Assembly (NCBI GenBank): GCA_964494505.1
Contig: CAZBRO010000029.1
Location: 12,563 to 76,562, forward strand
Source of the DNA: CAIYRG01 sp964494505
GTDB taxonomy: Bacteria > Pseudomonadota > Alphaproteobacteria > Micropepsales > Micropepsaceae
Reading direction: 5' to 3'
Length of the DNA stretch: 64,000 bases
The notes below the pieces were generated by a model. That model ran no database searches, had not been told where the DNA came from, and saw nothing but the letters and a program-made list of their open reading frames with translations. Positions 24,592 to 34,038 of the stretch are shown here, piece after piece. The translations under genes and the position numbers were made by a program. Within the stretch, counting starts at the first letter, position 1, and each line of letters opens with the position of its first letter.

Positions 24592-26490
24592 GTGATTCGT
24601 GGAATCGCTGTATCTGCTTGCCTGTTGTGCGCCCTAGCGACGGAAGCCGCCGCGCAGGCGCAGAGCGTCCCCGATCTCAGCCGGCTTTCCATCGACGAAC
24701 TTGCCAATGTCGAGATCAGCACGGTTTCGAGGCGTCCGGAGCCGCTCAGCGGTGCAGCGGCAGCGATTTACGTCATCACGGCCGAGGACATTCGCCGCTC
24801 CGGCGCGACCAGCCTGCCGGAAGTCCTGAGGCTCGCTCCCAATCTGCAGGTGGCGAGGCTCGATTCCGGGGCCTATGCCATCAGCGCGCGCGGCTTCAAC
24901 CACAATACCGGCACAGCGAACAAACTACAGGTCATGATCGATGGCCGCGTCGTCTATACGCCATTGTTCTCCGGCGTGTTCTGGGACGAACAGGACATCC
25001 CCCTTGCCGACGTCGACCGCATCGAGGTGATCAGCGGCCCCGGCGGTGCGCTGTGGGGGTCGAACGCCGTCAACGGCGTCATCAACGTCATTACCAAGAG
25101 TTCACGCGAGACGCAGGGTGCGCTTGTCGACGTGCAGGTGGGAAGCCTCGACCAGACTGCCACCGCCCGCTTTGGAGGTAAGATCGGAGAGGATGCGAAT
25201 TTCCGCCTCTATATGATGGGCGCCAAGCGCGGGGCACTGGAAACCTCAACTGGCGCGGATGAGGGCGATTCCTGGGACAAGCTTCAGGGCGGCTTCCGCA
25301 CCGATTGGAGCCACGGGAGCGATGCGCTCACCTTCCAGGGCGACATCTACAGCGGGACGACGGAAGACCAGCCGGGGGCCTTGCGCAACGGCGCCATTTC
25401 CGGCGGTAATCTGCTGGGGCGCTGGACGAGAGCATTTGCCGGCGGGTCCATGCTGCAAACCCAGCTCTATTATTCGCGCTCGCGCCGCACCACGACTTCC
25501 GGAATCGTGGCCACTCTCGACAGCTACGATCTGGACCTTCAATACAATTTTGCCGCGGCCGGCGGGCAGAATTTCGTGATCGGCGCGGGCGATCGTGTCA
25601 CCGATGACGATTTCGTGCCCGGCCCGAAAACCTCGTTCCTCGATCCTGCCAGGCGCACGCTCAATCTCGCCAACTTCTTCGTCCAGGACCAGATCGGCCT
25701 CGCCGAGGGCCTGGCGCTCACGCTCGGCATCAAGGCCGAGCACAATGATTACACGGGCCTCGAATACATGCCCGATGCGCGGCTTGCCTGGAGCGTGTTC
25801 GACAACGCTCTTGTCTGGGCCGCGATATCGGGGGCGGTCAGAACCCCGTCGCGCTTTGACCGCGATCTGTTCATCACCGGCACGTTCGGAGGCGGACGCG
25901 ATTTTGTTTCCGAGCATCTCACCGCTTACGAACTCGGCTATCGCGGACAAATCTCGAGCACGGCGTCCTTCTCCGTCTCAGCCTTCTACAATGCCTACGA
26001 CCGGCTGCGCACGGTCGAAGCGTCCACCCCGGCGGTCTTTCCGCTCGTCGTGTTGAACAATATGAGCGGAAGCACCTACGGCGTCGAAATGTGGGGCAAT
26101 TATGCGCCGCTATCCTGGTGGCGCTTGAGCGCCGGTCTCAGCACCCTCACCAAAGACCTGCACCTCGATTCCGGCAGCCGCGACATTTTCGGCGTCCAGT
26201 TTGCCGGCAACGACCCCTCCTATCAGGCCTCGCTTCGCTCCAGCATGGATGTGACCGACAGCGTCGCGTTGGACGTGGATCTGCGGGCGATAGACGATCT
26301 ATCGAGTCCGCATGTGCCGGGCTATGCGGAAGCCGATGTGCGTCTCGCCTGGCGCGTGAGCGACACCCTCGAGCTTGCAGTGACCGGCGCCAATCTGCTG
26401 CACGCCCGCCACACGGAGTTCATCAATCCATCGCTGCCGGCGCAGGAAATTCCCCGCAGCATCGACGTCAGCGCGCGCTGGCGGTACTGA
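24592..26490 (+). CDS. TonB-dependent receptor
   Basis: The 632-residue outer-membrane receptor starts at a GTG at 24592 behind GGGGAGG. After the signal peptide (GIAVSACLLCALATEAAAQ) comes the plug domain: ITAEDIRRSGATSLPEVLRL, VMIDGRVVYTPLF, IEVISGPGGALWGSNAVNGV and INVITK. The barrel ends with SIDVSARWRY, a typical terminal aromatic residue. It is the first gene of a run with a YfiR-like protein (10 nt downstream), a histidine kinase and a receiver, which suggests the receptor imports or senses the signal for that pathway. Its ligand is unknown. Confidence 0.9.
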   Translation: MIRGIAVSACLLCALATEAAAQAQSVPDLSRLSIDELANVEISTVSRRPEPLSGAAAAIYVITAEDIRRSGATSLPEVLRLAPNLQVARLDSGAYAISARGFNHNTGTANKLQVMIDGRVVYTPLFSGVFWDEQDIPLADVDRIEVISGPGGALWGSNAVNGVINVITKSSRETQGALVDVQVGSLDQTATARFGGKIGEDANFRLYMMGAKRGALETSTGADEGDSWDKLQGGFRTDWSHGSDALTFQGDIYSGTTEDQPGALRNGAISGGNLLGRWTRAFAGGSMLQTQLYYSRSRRTTTSGIVATLDSYDLDLQYNFAAAGGQNFVIGAGDRVTDDDFVPGPKTSFLDPARRTLNLANFFVQDQIGLAEGLALTLGIKAEHNDYTGLEYMPDARLAWSVFDNALVWAAISGAVRTPSRFDRDLFITGTFGGGRDFVSEHLTAYELGYRGQISSTASFSVSAFYNAYDRLRTVEASTPAVFPLVVLNNMSGSTYGVEMWGNYAPLSWWRLSAGLSTLTKDLHLDSGSRDIFGVQFAGNDPSYQASLRSSMDVTDSVALDVDLRAIDDLSSPHVPGYAEADVRLAWRVSDTLELAVTGANLLHARHTEFINPSLPAQEIPRSIDVSARWRY

Positions 26491-26500
26491 AGGAGGCCGC

Positions 26501-27049
26501 TTGACCGGAGGGCGCATCGCTTCGGCATCGATCGCAGCCGTCCTGGCGTTCGCGGTCCGGGCTTCCGATGCCGCGCCCGCCGACTCGCTCGAATACGCCG
26601 TCAAAGCGACCTTCGTGTACAAGTTCGCGGCCTTCGTGGATTGGCCTCCCGCCGCGTTCGGAGCATCAGCCAGTCCGTTCGAGCTCTGCGTCGTCGGAAA
26701 CGATCCGGTTGCGCAGATCATCGATTCGGTGGCCGCGGGGCAGATCGCAGGGGACCGGCCTGTCACGGTCAGGCACCTTGCGGCCGTCGCGCGCGATTCG
26801 GGGTGCCACATCCTTTATGTGGCGTTCAACGGCCTGCCGGCGGAAGAGGCGCTGGACGCGGTACGCAGCGCTCCCGTTCTGACGATCACCGATTCGGTTC
26901 ATGGCGGGCCCGCGCACGGCATCATCAGCTTCGTCGTTCAGGCCAACCGCGTGCGGTTCGACATCGACGATGCCGCGGCCGCCGAGAGCGGGCTTTCCAT
27001 CAGCTCGAAACTGTTGAGCCTGGCCCGCGCGGTCAGGCCAAGGCCATAG
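26501..27049 (+). CDS. YfiR-family (DUF4154) periplasmic protein
   Basis: This 182-residue protein shows EYAVKATFVYKFAAFVDWPP, LCVVGNDPVAQIID, SGCHILYVAFNG and VLTITDSVHGGPAHGIISFV, the YfiR/DUF4154 pattern. YfiR in Pseudomonas is a periplasmic regulator that inhibits the diguanylate cyclase YfiN. The start is a TTG at 26501, right after AAGGAGG. It lies 10 nt after the TonB receptor and 14 nt before a kinase whose N-terminus resembles YfiN's sensor. A short N-terminal hydrophobic stretch could be a signal peptide. Confidence 0.8.
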   Translation: MTGGRIASASIAAVLAFAVRASDAAPADSLEYAVKATFVYKFAAFVDWPPAAFGASASPFELCVVGNDPVAQIIDSVAAGQIAGDRPVTVRHLAAVARDSGCHILYVAFNGLPAEEALDAVRSAPVLTITDSVHGGPAHGIISFVVQANRVRFDIDDAAAAESGLSISSKLLSLARAVRPRP

Positions 27050-27063
27050 GAGCGCGAGCCTCG

Positions 27064-28440
27064 ATGCTCACTTGGCCAAAGATGCGGCTCAGCAGAAAAT
27101 TCACCCCGTCGGTGGCGCTGGTGAGCGCGCTCGCCATCGTGCTCGGCGGTATCCTCGCGACGTTCTACGAAGAGACGCTCTACCGCGCCCAGCAGGTTCA
27201 GGGCGTTGGCGTTCAGGCCCGTATCCTGGCGGCGAGCGTCACGGCGGCGCTCGTGTTCAAGGACGACAAGGCCGCGCAGGAATTCGTCTCCGCACTGCAG
27301 GCGGTTCCCGAACTCGAGGCGGCCGGCGTCTATGACGCCACCGGCCGCCGCGTCGCGGGCTTTGTCCGCGCGGGCGCGGAGCCGCTTCCCACCAATGCCG
27401 AGATCGGCACTTCGCGTGTCGCCAACAACCGCATTTATGTCGTGCGGCCGGTGGATCAGGACGCGGATGAGGTCGGCGCGGTCTATCTCAGGGGCGTCAT
27501 GGAATCCTTTGGCCGCAGAGTCGTGCGCTATAGCGGCATCATGCTGCTCGTCGCCATGGGCGTTCTGGTGCTGGCAGTGTCCTATGCCGCGCAAAACGCG
27601 CTCTCTCTCGCCAATGCACGGCTGGAAGCACAGGCACGCGAGCTGACGCTTTCCAATCAGAAACTGCAGGCGGAGATGCAGGAACGCGAAAAGGCCGAAG
27701 ACGCCCTGCGCCAGAGCCAGAAAATGGAAGCCATCGGCCAGCTTTCCGGCGGCATCGCGCACGATTTCAACAATCTGCTGAGCATCATCAAGGGCAATCT
27801 GCAATTGCTGCAGCGGCGGGTGGCCCAAGGGCGCAGCGATGTCCAGCGTTATATCGACGGCGCCCATGAAGGAGTGGACCGGGCCGCCAGCCTGACGCAG
27901 CGGATACTCGCCTTCTCCCGCCGCCAGCCGCTGTCGCCCAAGCCCGTCGATCTTTCCAGTCTGCTCGACGGCATGACCGATCTCCTCCGGCACTCGGTCG
28001 GCGACGGCGTTCAGATCGAGATGCGGCTTGGGGCCGACTGGCATGTTCTTTGCGACGCCAATCAGATGGAGAACGTCATCATCAACCTTGCGGTGAATGC
28101 TCGCGATGCCATGCCCTCGGGCGGAAAGCTCACCATCGAGACATTGAACTGCCCCGCGAAAGACAGCGGCGAACGCGCCGGTACGGCCGGCGATTGCGTG
28201 GCGCTCGCGATCACGGATACCGGCATGGGCATGTCCGAGGAAGTCCGGCAAAAGGCTCTCGAACCGTTCTTCACCACCAAGCCGCAGGGGCGCGGCACCG
28301 GGCTTGGCCTCAGCATGACCTTCGGTTACGTGCGCCAATCCAATGGCGATCTCATCATCGAGAGCGAGTTGGGCAAAGGCACCACGATCACCATTCTTCT
28401 ACCCCGTTACGAAACCCAACCCTTGCCAGTGAGTGTATGA
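27064..28440 (+). CDS. Membrane sensor histidine kinase with CHASE8-like N-terminus
   Basis: This 458-residue kinase has two TM segments (about 14-33 and 158-180), a periplasmic domain between them that resembles the YfiN/CHASE8 sensor (ARILAASVTAALVFKDDKAA, AAGVYDATGRRVAGF), a coiled linker, an H-box (AIGQLSGGIAHDFNNLLS) and an HATPase (NLAVNARDAMP, DTGMGM, GTGLGLSM). The H-box belongs to the HDFNN class. ATG at 27064 follows AGGAG. It follows the YfiR-like gene by 14 nt and its TGA overlaps the start of a receiver protein. A model: YfiR-type protein controls this kinase in the periplasm, as YfiR controls YfiN. Confidence 0.85.
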   Translation: MLTWPKMRLSRKFTPSVALVSALAIVLGGILATFYEETLYRAQQVQGVGVQARILAASVTAALVFKDDKAAQEFVSALQAVPELEAAGVYDATGRRVAGFVRAGAEPLPTNAEIGTSRVANNRIYVVRPVDQDADEVGAVYLRGVMESFGRRVVRYSGIMLLVAMGVLVLAVSYAAQNALSLANARLEAQARELTLSNQKLQAEMQEREKAEDALRQSQKMEAIGQLSGGIAHDFNNLLSIIKGNLQLLQRRVAQGRSDVQRYIDGAHEGVDRAASLTQRILAFSRRQPLSPKPVDLSSLLDGMTDLLRHSVGDGVQIEMRLGADWHVLCDANQMENVIINLAVNARDAMPSGGKLTIETLNCPAKDSGERAGTAGDCVALAITDTGMGMSEEVRQKALEPFFTTKPQGRGTGLGLSMTFGYVRQSNGDLIIESELGKGTTITILLPRYETQPLPVSV

Positions 28441-28829
28441 TGGTCCCCATGGAAAAAACCGAAAACCACCCCGCCGTCCTCGTGGTCGAGGACGAGCCCT
28501 TGCTGCTGATGGTGGTGAGCGAAACGCTGCGCGATGCCGGCTACGCCGTATGGGAAGCCTGCGACGCCGAAGCGGCGCTGGCCATCATCAAGGCGGAGTC
28601 GGGGATCGATCTCTTGATCAGCGACGTGAAAATGCCCGGCATGACGGGCTATCAGTTGGTCGATGCCGGGCTCTCGCTTCGCCCGCGTCTCAAAGTGCTG
28701 CTGATGACGGGCTATGCGCACGAACCTGTGCCAAAACGGATCACCGACGCCGGCATAAAGATGCTCTACAAACCGTTCGATTTCGAAAGGCTCCCGGCCG
28801 TGGCGAACGAAATCCTCCACCGCGCGTAG
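28437..28829 (+). CDS. Single-domain response regulator
   Basis: A 130-residue stand-alone receiver. VLVVEDEPLLLMV carries the acidic pocket, DLLISDVKMPG the phosphorylated Asp (about residue 60), LLMTGYA the Thr switch and MLYKPFD the Lys. It has no output domain. Its ATG at 28437 overlaps the kinase stop (ATGA), indicating translational coupling; an ATG at 28440 is equally possible. It is presumably the phosphoacceptor of the preceding kinase and may pass the phosphate onward or act by protein contact. Confidence 0.88.
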   Translation: MMVPMEKTENHPAVLVVEDEPLLLMVVSETLRDAGYAVWEACDAEAALAIIKAESGIDLLISDVKMPGMTGYQLVDAGLSLRPRLKVLLMTGYAHEPVPKRITDAGIKMLYKPFDFERLPAVANEILHRA

Positions 28830-28933
28830 CCGGAATTTCCCCGTCACGGCCAGGCCGCCCCTCGCGCCACCATCGGGGGAACGACCTCGCCCCATCGCGC
28901 GTAGGTAAGGAGACGGCACAGGGAGTTAGACCC

Positions 28934-29122
28934 ATGAAGATGCTGAACCACGCACTCTTTGGCGCGATTGCGATCACGCTCCTCTCGGGTTGCGCCTATC
29001 GCGTTTACGACCGCTACGCCTATGACGAACCGTATTATGGCGACCGTTACTATGAGCGTTATGGGTATGACCGCGACTGCTGGTACGACCGCCTCAACGT
29101 CCGCCATTGCGAAGCCCGCTAG
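28934..29122 (+). CDS. Small Tyr-rich lipoprotein
   Basis: This 62-residue protein has a signal sequence and lipobox (AITLLSGCAY; Cys about residue 20), then a Tyr/Asp-rich tail (YDRYAYDEPYYGDRYYERYG). It is probably anchored in a membrane. Function is unknown. It is outside the kinase operon (104 nt after the receiver), and GGAG precedes its ATG. Confidence 0.65.
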   Translation: MKMLNHALFGAIAITLLSGCAYRVYDRYAYDEPYYGDRYYERYGYDRDCWYDRLNVRHCEAR

Positions 29123-29131
29123 ATCCAGCTT

Positions 29132-30178
29132 CTAGGGCGCGAATTCGGTCGCAACGAAATCGGCCGCTTTCACGCGCGCGAAATCAGGCGCGCGAGGGTG
29201 AGCGGGATAAAGCCTCGCATCGCGTTCGATGCCGGTGACCGAGATTTTCGGGCCGGCCGGCACGGCGGCCGCGTAGATTTGGGCGATGACTTCGAGCTGC
29301 GGCCGGGCGGCTTTCGAGAAACCCGAAGCAAGGATCGCATCGACGCTGGCTTTGGGATCGGAATGGATCAGCCGTTCGGCGCGCGCGATGGCCCGGGTCA
29401 CGGCAGCGATCCGCTCCGGGTTCGCGCCGATGGCCTCGCGCGTCGCGGCGAGCGCGTGGACTTGGCCCTGGGCAAGCTCGGCCACTTCGCCGCCGGAATT
29501 GTCGGCCACCAGGACCGCGCCATCTTCCACGAGTACGGTTTCGAGATAGGGCGTGTGCGCGAACAGCGCGTCCACCCTCCTCTGCCGCAAGGACGCCACC
29601 TGATCGGGACCGTCCACCACGACGAGCTTCGCGTCCTTGTCCGGGTTCATTCCGGCAGCGGCGAACAGAGCGCGCAAGCGCGGCGCCACTTCGCCGGCGA
29701 GCCCGATTCTCAGACCGGCGAGTTTGTGCAAGCGGTCGCCCAACGGCGCGGCGGGTGAAAATGCGCGCGCTTGCGCCACATCCTGGCGCAGCACCAGATC
29801 GATGGGCTCGTTGGCGAGCAGGCTCGCGAACAGCCGGATCGGTTTATCCTCGGCCATGAGCCCGAGGAACATCGGCGGCGGCAACAGCGCGACATCGGCC
29901 TCGCCCGTGAACAGCCGGTCTCCGACACTGCGAGGGGCCGGCGCGACGAGAATTTCCGGCATCAATCCTTCCTGCTCGAAATAACCCGCGCCCAGCGCCA
30001 CCCACAGCGTGAAGAATTGCAGGTTCCCGATGTTCGGCACCTCGATGCGCACGCGCGTGAGGGCAGGCGCAGCCGACGCGAAACCGCCCGCAAGGCCAAG
30101 CACGGCCGCAAATGCCATCGGCAGCGCCACGCAGAGGCGAGCGTGCTTGGCAACCGAAGACCAACAGGATTTGCTCAT
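29132..30178 (-). CDS. NMT1/THI5-like (SsuA/TauA-type) ABC substrate-binding protein
   Basis: This 348-residue exported protein has a signal peptide (FAAVLGLAGGFASA) then the solute-binding pattern of the nitrate/sulfonate/taurine and thiamine-precursor family: NIGNLQFFTLWVALGAGYFE, LMPEILVAP, EADVALLPPPMFLGLMAED and LAGLRIGLAGEVAP. No permease or ATPase gene lies nearby, so the transporter partner is elsewhere or the protein is an orphan. It follows the M16 protease gene by 36 nt in the same direction and may be in one transcript. Ligand unknown. Confidence 0.75.
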   Translation of the reverse strand: MSKSCWSSVAKHARLCVALPMAFAAVLGLAGGFASAAPALTRVRIEVPNIGNLQFFTLWVALGAGYFEQEGLMPEILVAPAPRSVGDRLFTGEADVALLPPPMFLGLMAEDKPIRLFASLLANEPIDLVLRQDVAQARAFSPAAPLGDRLHKLAGLRIGLAGEVAPRLRALFAAAGMNPDKDAKLVVVDGPDQVASLRQRRVDALFAHTPYLETVLVEDGAVLVADNSGGEVAELAQGQVHALAATREAIGANPERIAAVTRAIARAERLIHSDPKASVDAILASGFSKAARPQLEVIAQIYAAAVPAGPKISVTGIERDARLYPAHPRAPDFARVKAADFVATEFAP

Positions 30179-30214
30179 GTCCGGACTCTGAGAGAACGCA
30201 AACCTTTGCGGGTT

Positions 30215-32950
30215 CTATTGCGGCGGCGGACCTTGCGTGATGCGCACCAGATCGTCCGGGCGGATCCATTTCTTGAACGCCGCCTGGATTTCCGCGGGCC
30301 CGAGCGCGATGTACCGCCCGGCCGCCAGTGTCGGCTCGTCCAGCGGCAAATCCAGGTCCCAGCGCCCGGCGAGCCCGCGCGCAATTCCCGTGACGCTCGA
30401 TTCGCCGAGCGGTATCTGGCGGATCATCAACGCCTTGACGCGCTGCAGCTCGTCGGCCGTCACCGGCTCGTTCTGCATCTTCCTCAGTTCCTGCACGACG
30501 ATGGTGCTCGCCTTGGTCACGTTCTCCGGGTCGGACGCGTATTGCACGAAGTAATTGCCGCGCGTCTTGCCGGCATTCACATCCGAACCGACCGAATAGA
30601 CGAGACCCGCATTCTTGCGCAGGTCGATGGAGAGCCGCGTCGAATAGAAGCTGCCGCCGAGCACAGCGCTGCCCAATTCCAGCGCGTAATAATCGGGGTC
30701 CGCGCGCGTAATCCCGATGGTCTCGGCCAGAACGACCGTATTCTGGACACGGCTCTCGTCCGGCACGGCGACCGTCTTCGATCCGTTGGGCGGCACGGCC
30801 GGAAGGTCCGTCGGCGGCTTCGGTCCCTCGCCCTTCCAGGCGCCGAAATATTTCCCAATCACGGCGCGCGCCTGTTCCGGCGTCACCCGGCCCACCATCA
30901 CGATGGTGGCGAGATCGGGCCGGTAGGCCTTGTGGAAATAATCCACCACATCGGCGCGCGTAATGGTTCGCACGCTTTCCGGCGTCGCATCGCGCAAGGA
31001 AGGATCCCCCGCCGGGAAGAGGGCCTCGCGCAGATTCCGCTGCATCAGATAGCCCGGGCTCTTGAGCTGGGCCGCAACCACGCGCGAAACCTGCCCCTTG
31101 ATCACGTCGAGGGCTTCTTGCGGCAAAGCGGGATGCAACTCATTGTCGGCCAGCAATTGCACGCCGCGGTCGAGATCGCGCGTCAACACCTGAACCGTGA
31201 AGTCGGGGCCGGCGTCTTCCTGCGCGCCAATCTTATCCAGCGCTTCCTGGTAGGCGATGCGGTCCAGGCTCTCGCTGCCATAATCGAACAATTGGCCGAG
31301 CACCTGCGACATGCCTTCCTTGCCGCGCGGCACTTCCAGTTCAGCCCGCATCTTGATGTGGCCATAGACGGTGACGGTGTCGCTCACGTCTTCGGGCTGC
31401 ACGATCAGGGTCAGCCCGTTCGGGAGCGTGGTCACCACCGGATGCACGCTGGACGGCGGCACGGCGAGCCGGTTCAGCGCGTTCTCTGCCCAATCGGGCA
31501 ATTTGGTCGCCTGCGCTTCGCCGAGCGCGATGCTTTCCTGTCCGCCGAAACCCGACGACGCCACCGGACGCCCCGCGCCGCGCGGCACCAGCACGGCGGT
31601 GACGGCATGGCCGAGATCGAGATATTGACGCGCCACACGGTTCACGTCGGCGACGGTGACCTTTCTGATCCGCTCCAGGTCTTCATCGGGCGAACGCAGA
31701 TTGTAGACCGCAACCGCCTCGGACCAGATCGAGGCGAGACCGGCGATGGAGTTCTTCTGGAATTCGGCCTCGCGCTCTTCCTGCGTCTTGGCCGCGTCCA
31801 CCAGCTCCGGCGCTACGCCGTCGCGCAGGATTTTTTGCAGCGTGGCGCGCAGGTCGGAATCGGCCGCCTTTGCATCGCCGTCCGCCGGATAGGAGATCGA
31901 CGCGTAGGCCATGCCGACTTTGGGCAGCGGATCGAGCGAGAAACCCGCCGCAAGCGCCTTGCCCTGCGGCACCAGCGCGAAAAGATCGCTGCGTTCGCTG
32001 TTCAGGACGTCGGAGAGGACTTCGAGCGCCGGGAAATCCGGGCTGTCGAGGCCGGGCATGCGCATCGCGAGCACGGTGCCGCCATTGGGATTGTCGGTCG
32101 GAATGGAAATCGGTGCGCTGGCCGCGATGGGCTTGGGATCGATCGGCGGGTGGGTGCCCAGGTTCTTCTTCGGGATCGCGCCGAACAGGGTGCGGATTTT
32201 GGCAAGCGTTGCCTGCGGATCGAGATTGCCGACCACCACCAGGATGGCGTTGTTGGGCGCATACCATTTGTCGTAGAAGGCATGGAGGTCGACGGCCGTC
32301 GTCTTGTCGAAGGACGGCCGCGTGCCGAGCGCGTCATGCTCATAGGGCGTCCCCGCGAACATGATCTCGCGCAATTTCTGGAACATCACATAGTTCGGGC
32401 TGGAGACGTCCTGCGCCACTTCCTGCTCGATGGCGCCGCGCTCCTGTTCCCAATCCTTTTGGGTAGCTGAGAGGCCCTGCATCCGGATGGCTTCGATATG
32501 AAGCGCGATGTCGATGTCGTCGGACGGCACGGTGAACAGATATTGGGTCAGGTTTTCGCGTGTATTGGCGTTGAAATTGCCTCCGATGATGCTGCCGATA
32601 TTGGCAAGCTGATCGGCCGTAAGCCCCGGGCTGCCGCGGAACATCACATGCTCGAGCGCGTGCGCGGTGCCGGGGAAGCCGTTGGGCACGTCGTTGGAGC
32701 CGACGAGATAATTCACCGAGGTGGCGACCACGGGCGCCAGCGTGTTGCGAACCAGGATGACGCGAAGCCCGTTCGGCAGCGTGGCGCGGAGCACGCCCGG
32801 CTCGTTGGCGGGCGCCGCCGCGGCTGCGTTGGCGGGTTCGGCCGGAGGCGAGCCGAAATTGGCAAATCCCAGAACGGCAAGGGCGATACCGCCCAGCATT
32901 GCTCCTGCGAAACCGAGTTTGCGCGCACGGCGCGCGCGGGAATTGCCCAT
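30215..32950 (-). CDS. M16-family zinc protease (two-domain)
   Basis: The 911-residue peptidase has a hydrophobic N-terminal helix (FAGAMLGGIALAVLGFANF, likely an anchor) and the inverted zinc motif HALEHVMFRG (HxxEH, about residue 98), with a later conserved Glu in EQEVAQDV. The first half carries the active site and the C-terminal half (from about 450, VTTLPNGLTLIVQPEDVSD) is the inactive partner half; a second HxxEH is absent. This layout matches pitrilysin/PqqL-type proteases, anchored in or exported to the periplasm. Start ATG at 32950 follows GGAG. Substrates are probably small unfolded peptides. Confidence 0.88.
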   Translation of the reverse strand: MGNSRARRARKLGFAGAMLGGIALAVLGFANFGSPPAEPANAAAAAPANEPGVLRATLPNGLRVILVRNTLAPVVATSVNYLVGSNDVPNGFPGTAHALEHVMFRGSPGLTADQLANIGSIIGGNFNANTRENLTQYLFTVPSDDIDIALHIEAIRMQGLSATQKDWEQERGAIEQEVAQDVSSPNYVMFQKLREIMFAGTPYEHDALGTRPSFDKTTAVDLHAFYDKWYAPNNAILVVVGNLDPQATLAKIRTLFGAIPKKNLGTHPPIDPKPIAASAPISIPTDNPNGGTVLAMRMPGLDSPDFPALEVLSDVLNSERSDLFALVPQGKALAAGFSLDPLPKVGMAYASISYPADGDAKAADSDLRATLQKILRDGVAPELVDAAKTQEEREAEFQKNSIAGLASIWSEAVAVYNLRSPDEDLERIRKVTVADVNRVARQYLDLGHAVTAVLVPRGAGRPVASSGFGGQESIALGEAQATKLPDWAENALNRLAVPPSSVHPVVTTLPNGLTLIVQPEDVSDTVTVYGHIKMRAELEVPRGKEGMSQVLGQLFDYGSESLDRIAYQEALDKIGAQEDAGPDFTVQVLTRDLDRGVQLLADNELHPALPQEALDVIKGQVSRVVAAQLKSPGYLMQRNLREALFPAGDPSLRDATPESVRTITRADVVDYFHKAYRPDLATIVMVGRVTPEQARAVIGKYFGAWKGEGPKPPTDLPAVPPNGSKTVAVPDESRVQNTVVLAETIGITRADPDYYALELGSAVLGGSFYSTRLSIDLRKNAGLVYSVGSDVNAGKTRGNYFVQYASDPENVTKASTIVVQELRKMQNEPVTADELQRVKALMIRQIPLGESSVTGIARGLAGRWDLDLPLDEPTLAAGRYIALGPAEIQAAFKKWIRPDDLVRITQGPPPQ

Positions 32951-33113
32951 TGTCTTGCTCCGAAAAAATGGATTCGTGGCGGGCGGCTGTCTGCCCCCAG
33001 GGACGAGCGAAATCTATCTTAGTGCGGTCATGGCCGCATTGTTACCTTTATTCACGGTCTTCACTTCCCCGTAATTCCCGTGGAACGGCCGGGGCCAGGC
33101 GGTGTCCCCTGTT

Positions 33114-33893
33114 CTATTTGCCGAGCGCGGTAAAGCCAGCACGTGCCAGCACGCTTCGCGCTTCCGGCCCTTTCAAATAGGTGAGAAAAGCCATTGCCTC
33201 GGGCTTGCCCCCTTTGGTCAGGGCGGCCGGATAGACGATCGGCGGATAGCTGTTCGTAGGGAAGGATCCAACCACGCGAACCTTCGGCTCGATGCGGGCA
33301 TCCGTTGCGTAAACGATGCCGAGGGGAGCCTCTCCGCGCGCCACATAGGCAAGGGCGCCGCGCACGTCTTCGCCTTCGGCGAGCCGGGTTCTGACGCTCT
33401 CCCAGACACCCAGTGCAGTCAGCGCGGCCTTTCCGTAGCGGCCGGCCGGAACGGTTTCCGTATTGGCCATGGCGAGGCGCCCGCCATTGAGCGCCTCCGC
33501 CAGTTTGAACCCCGGGGCGATGGTCAGTGCGGTCTTCGATCCGGCGGGTGCTATCAGAACCAGGCTGTTGCCGAAGAGATTGGTTCGCGTGTTCCTGGCG
33601 ATGAAGTTCTTGCCGTCCACATAATCCATCGATTCGGTATCGGCGGAGATGAACATATCGGCGCCTGCGCTTGCCTCGATCTGCTTGGCGAGAATCATGG
33701 AGCCGGCGAAGGAAAAGGCCACCTTCCTGCCGGTCGCGGCCTCATAGCGCGTGGCGATGTCCTGCATGACATTGGTGAGGGAGGCCGCGGCAAGCACCGT
33801 GATGCCGCCCGCGTTCTGTGCCGCAGCCGCGAACGGCAGCAGAAGCAGAAGCCCGGCGACGGCAAATTTCCTCAGCCAGCGAAGCGGAAACAT
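33114..33893 (-). CDS. modA: Molybdate-binding periplasmic protein ModA
   Basis: This 259-residue protein has a signal peptide (RKFAVAGLLLLLPFAAAA) and the ModA pattern: ITVLAAASLTNVMQDIA, FSFAGSMILAKQIEAS, DMFISADTESMDYVD and IVYATDARIEPKV. These define the oxyanion pocket of molybdate/tungstate binding proteins. The longer open frame upstream overlaps modE and is not used; the ATG at 33893 gives the leader. It is divergent from the ModE-like gene and close to a molbindin. The permease modB and ATPase modC are not in the window. Confidence 0.88.
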   Translation of the reverse strand: MFPLRWLRKFAVAGLLLLLPFAAAAQNAGGITVLAAASLTNVMQDIATRYEAATGRKVAFSFAGSMILAKQIEASAGADMFISADTESMDYVDGKNFIARNTRTNLFGNSLVLIAPAGSKTALTIAPGFKLAEALNGGRLAMANTETVPAGRYGKAALTALGVWESVRTRLAEGEDVRGALAYVARGEAPLGIVYATDARIEPKVRVVGSFPTNSYPPIVYPAALTKGGKPEAMAFLTYLKGPEARSVLARAGFTALGK

Positions 33894-34038
33894 CGGCGCA
33901 TCCCTTGATATCCGCCCCAACATAACGCAAGGCGCGCGAGAAAACATCCGCGCCGAAATCAAAACCCGCCGTTCGATTCCGGGTTGGGCGACGCTCTGCG
34001 CTCTGGACGAAAGGGCCCAGGCCTTGCAACATCGGCCC

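Noticed and set aside
29771..32470. 899-codon open frame on + strand opposite the M16 protease and NMT1-like gene
   Set aside because: It is antisense to two genes with clear motifs and is rich in Arg/His/Gln, as GC-rich shadow frames are.
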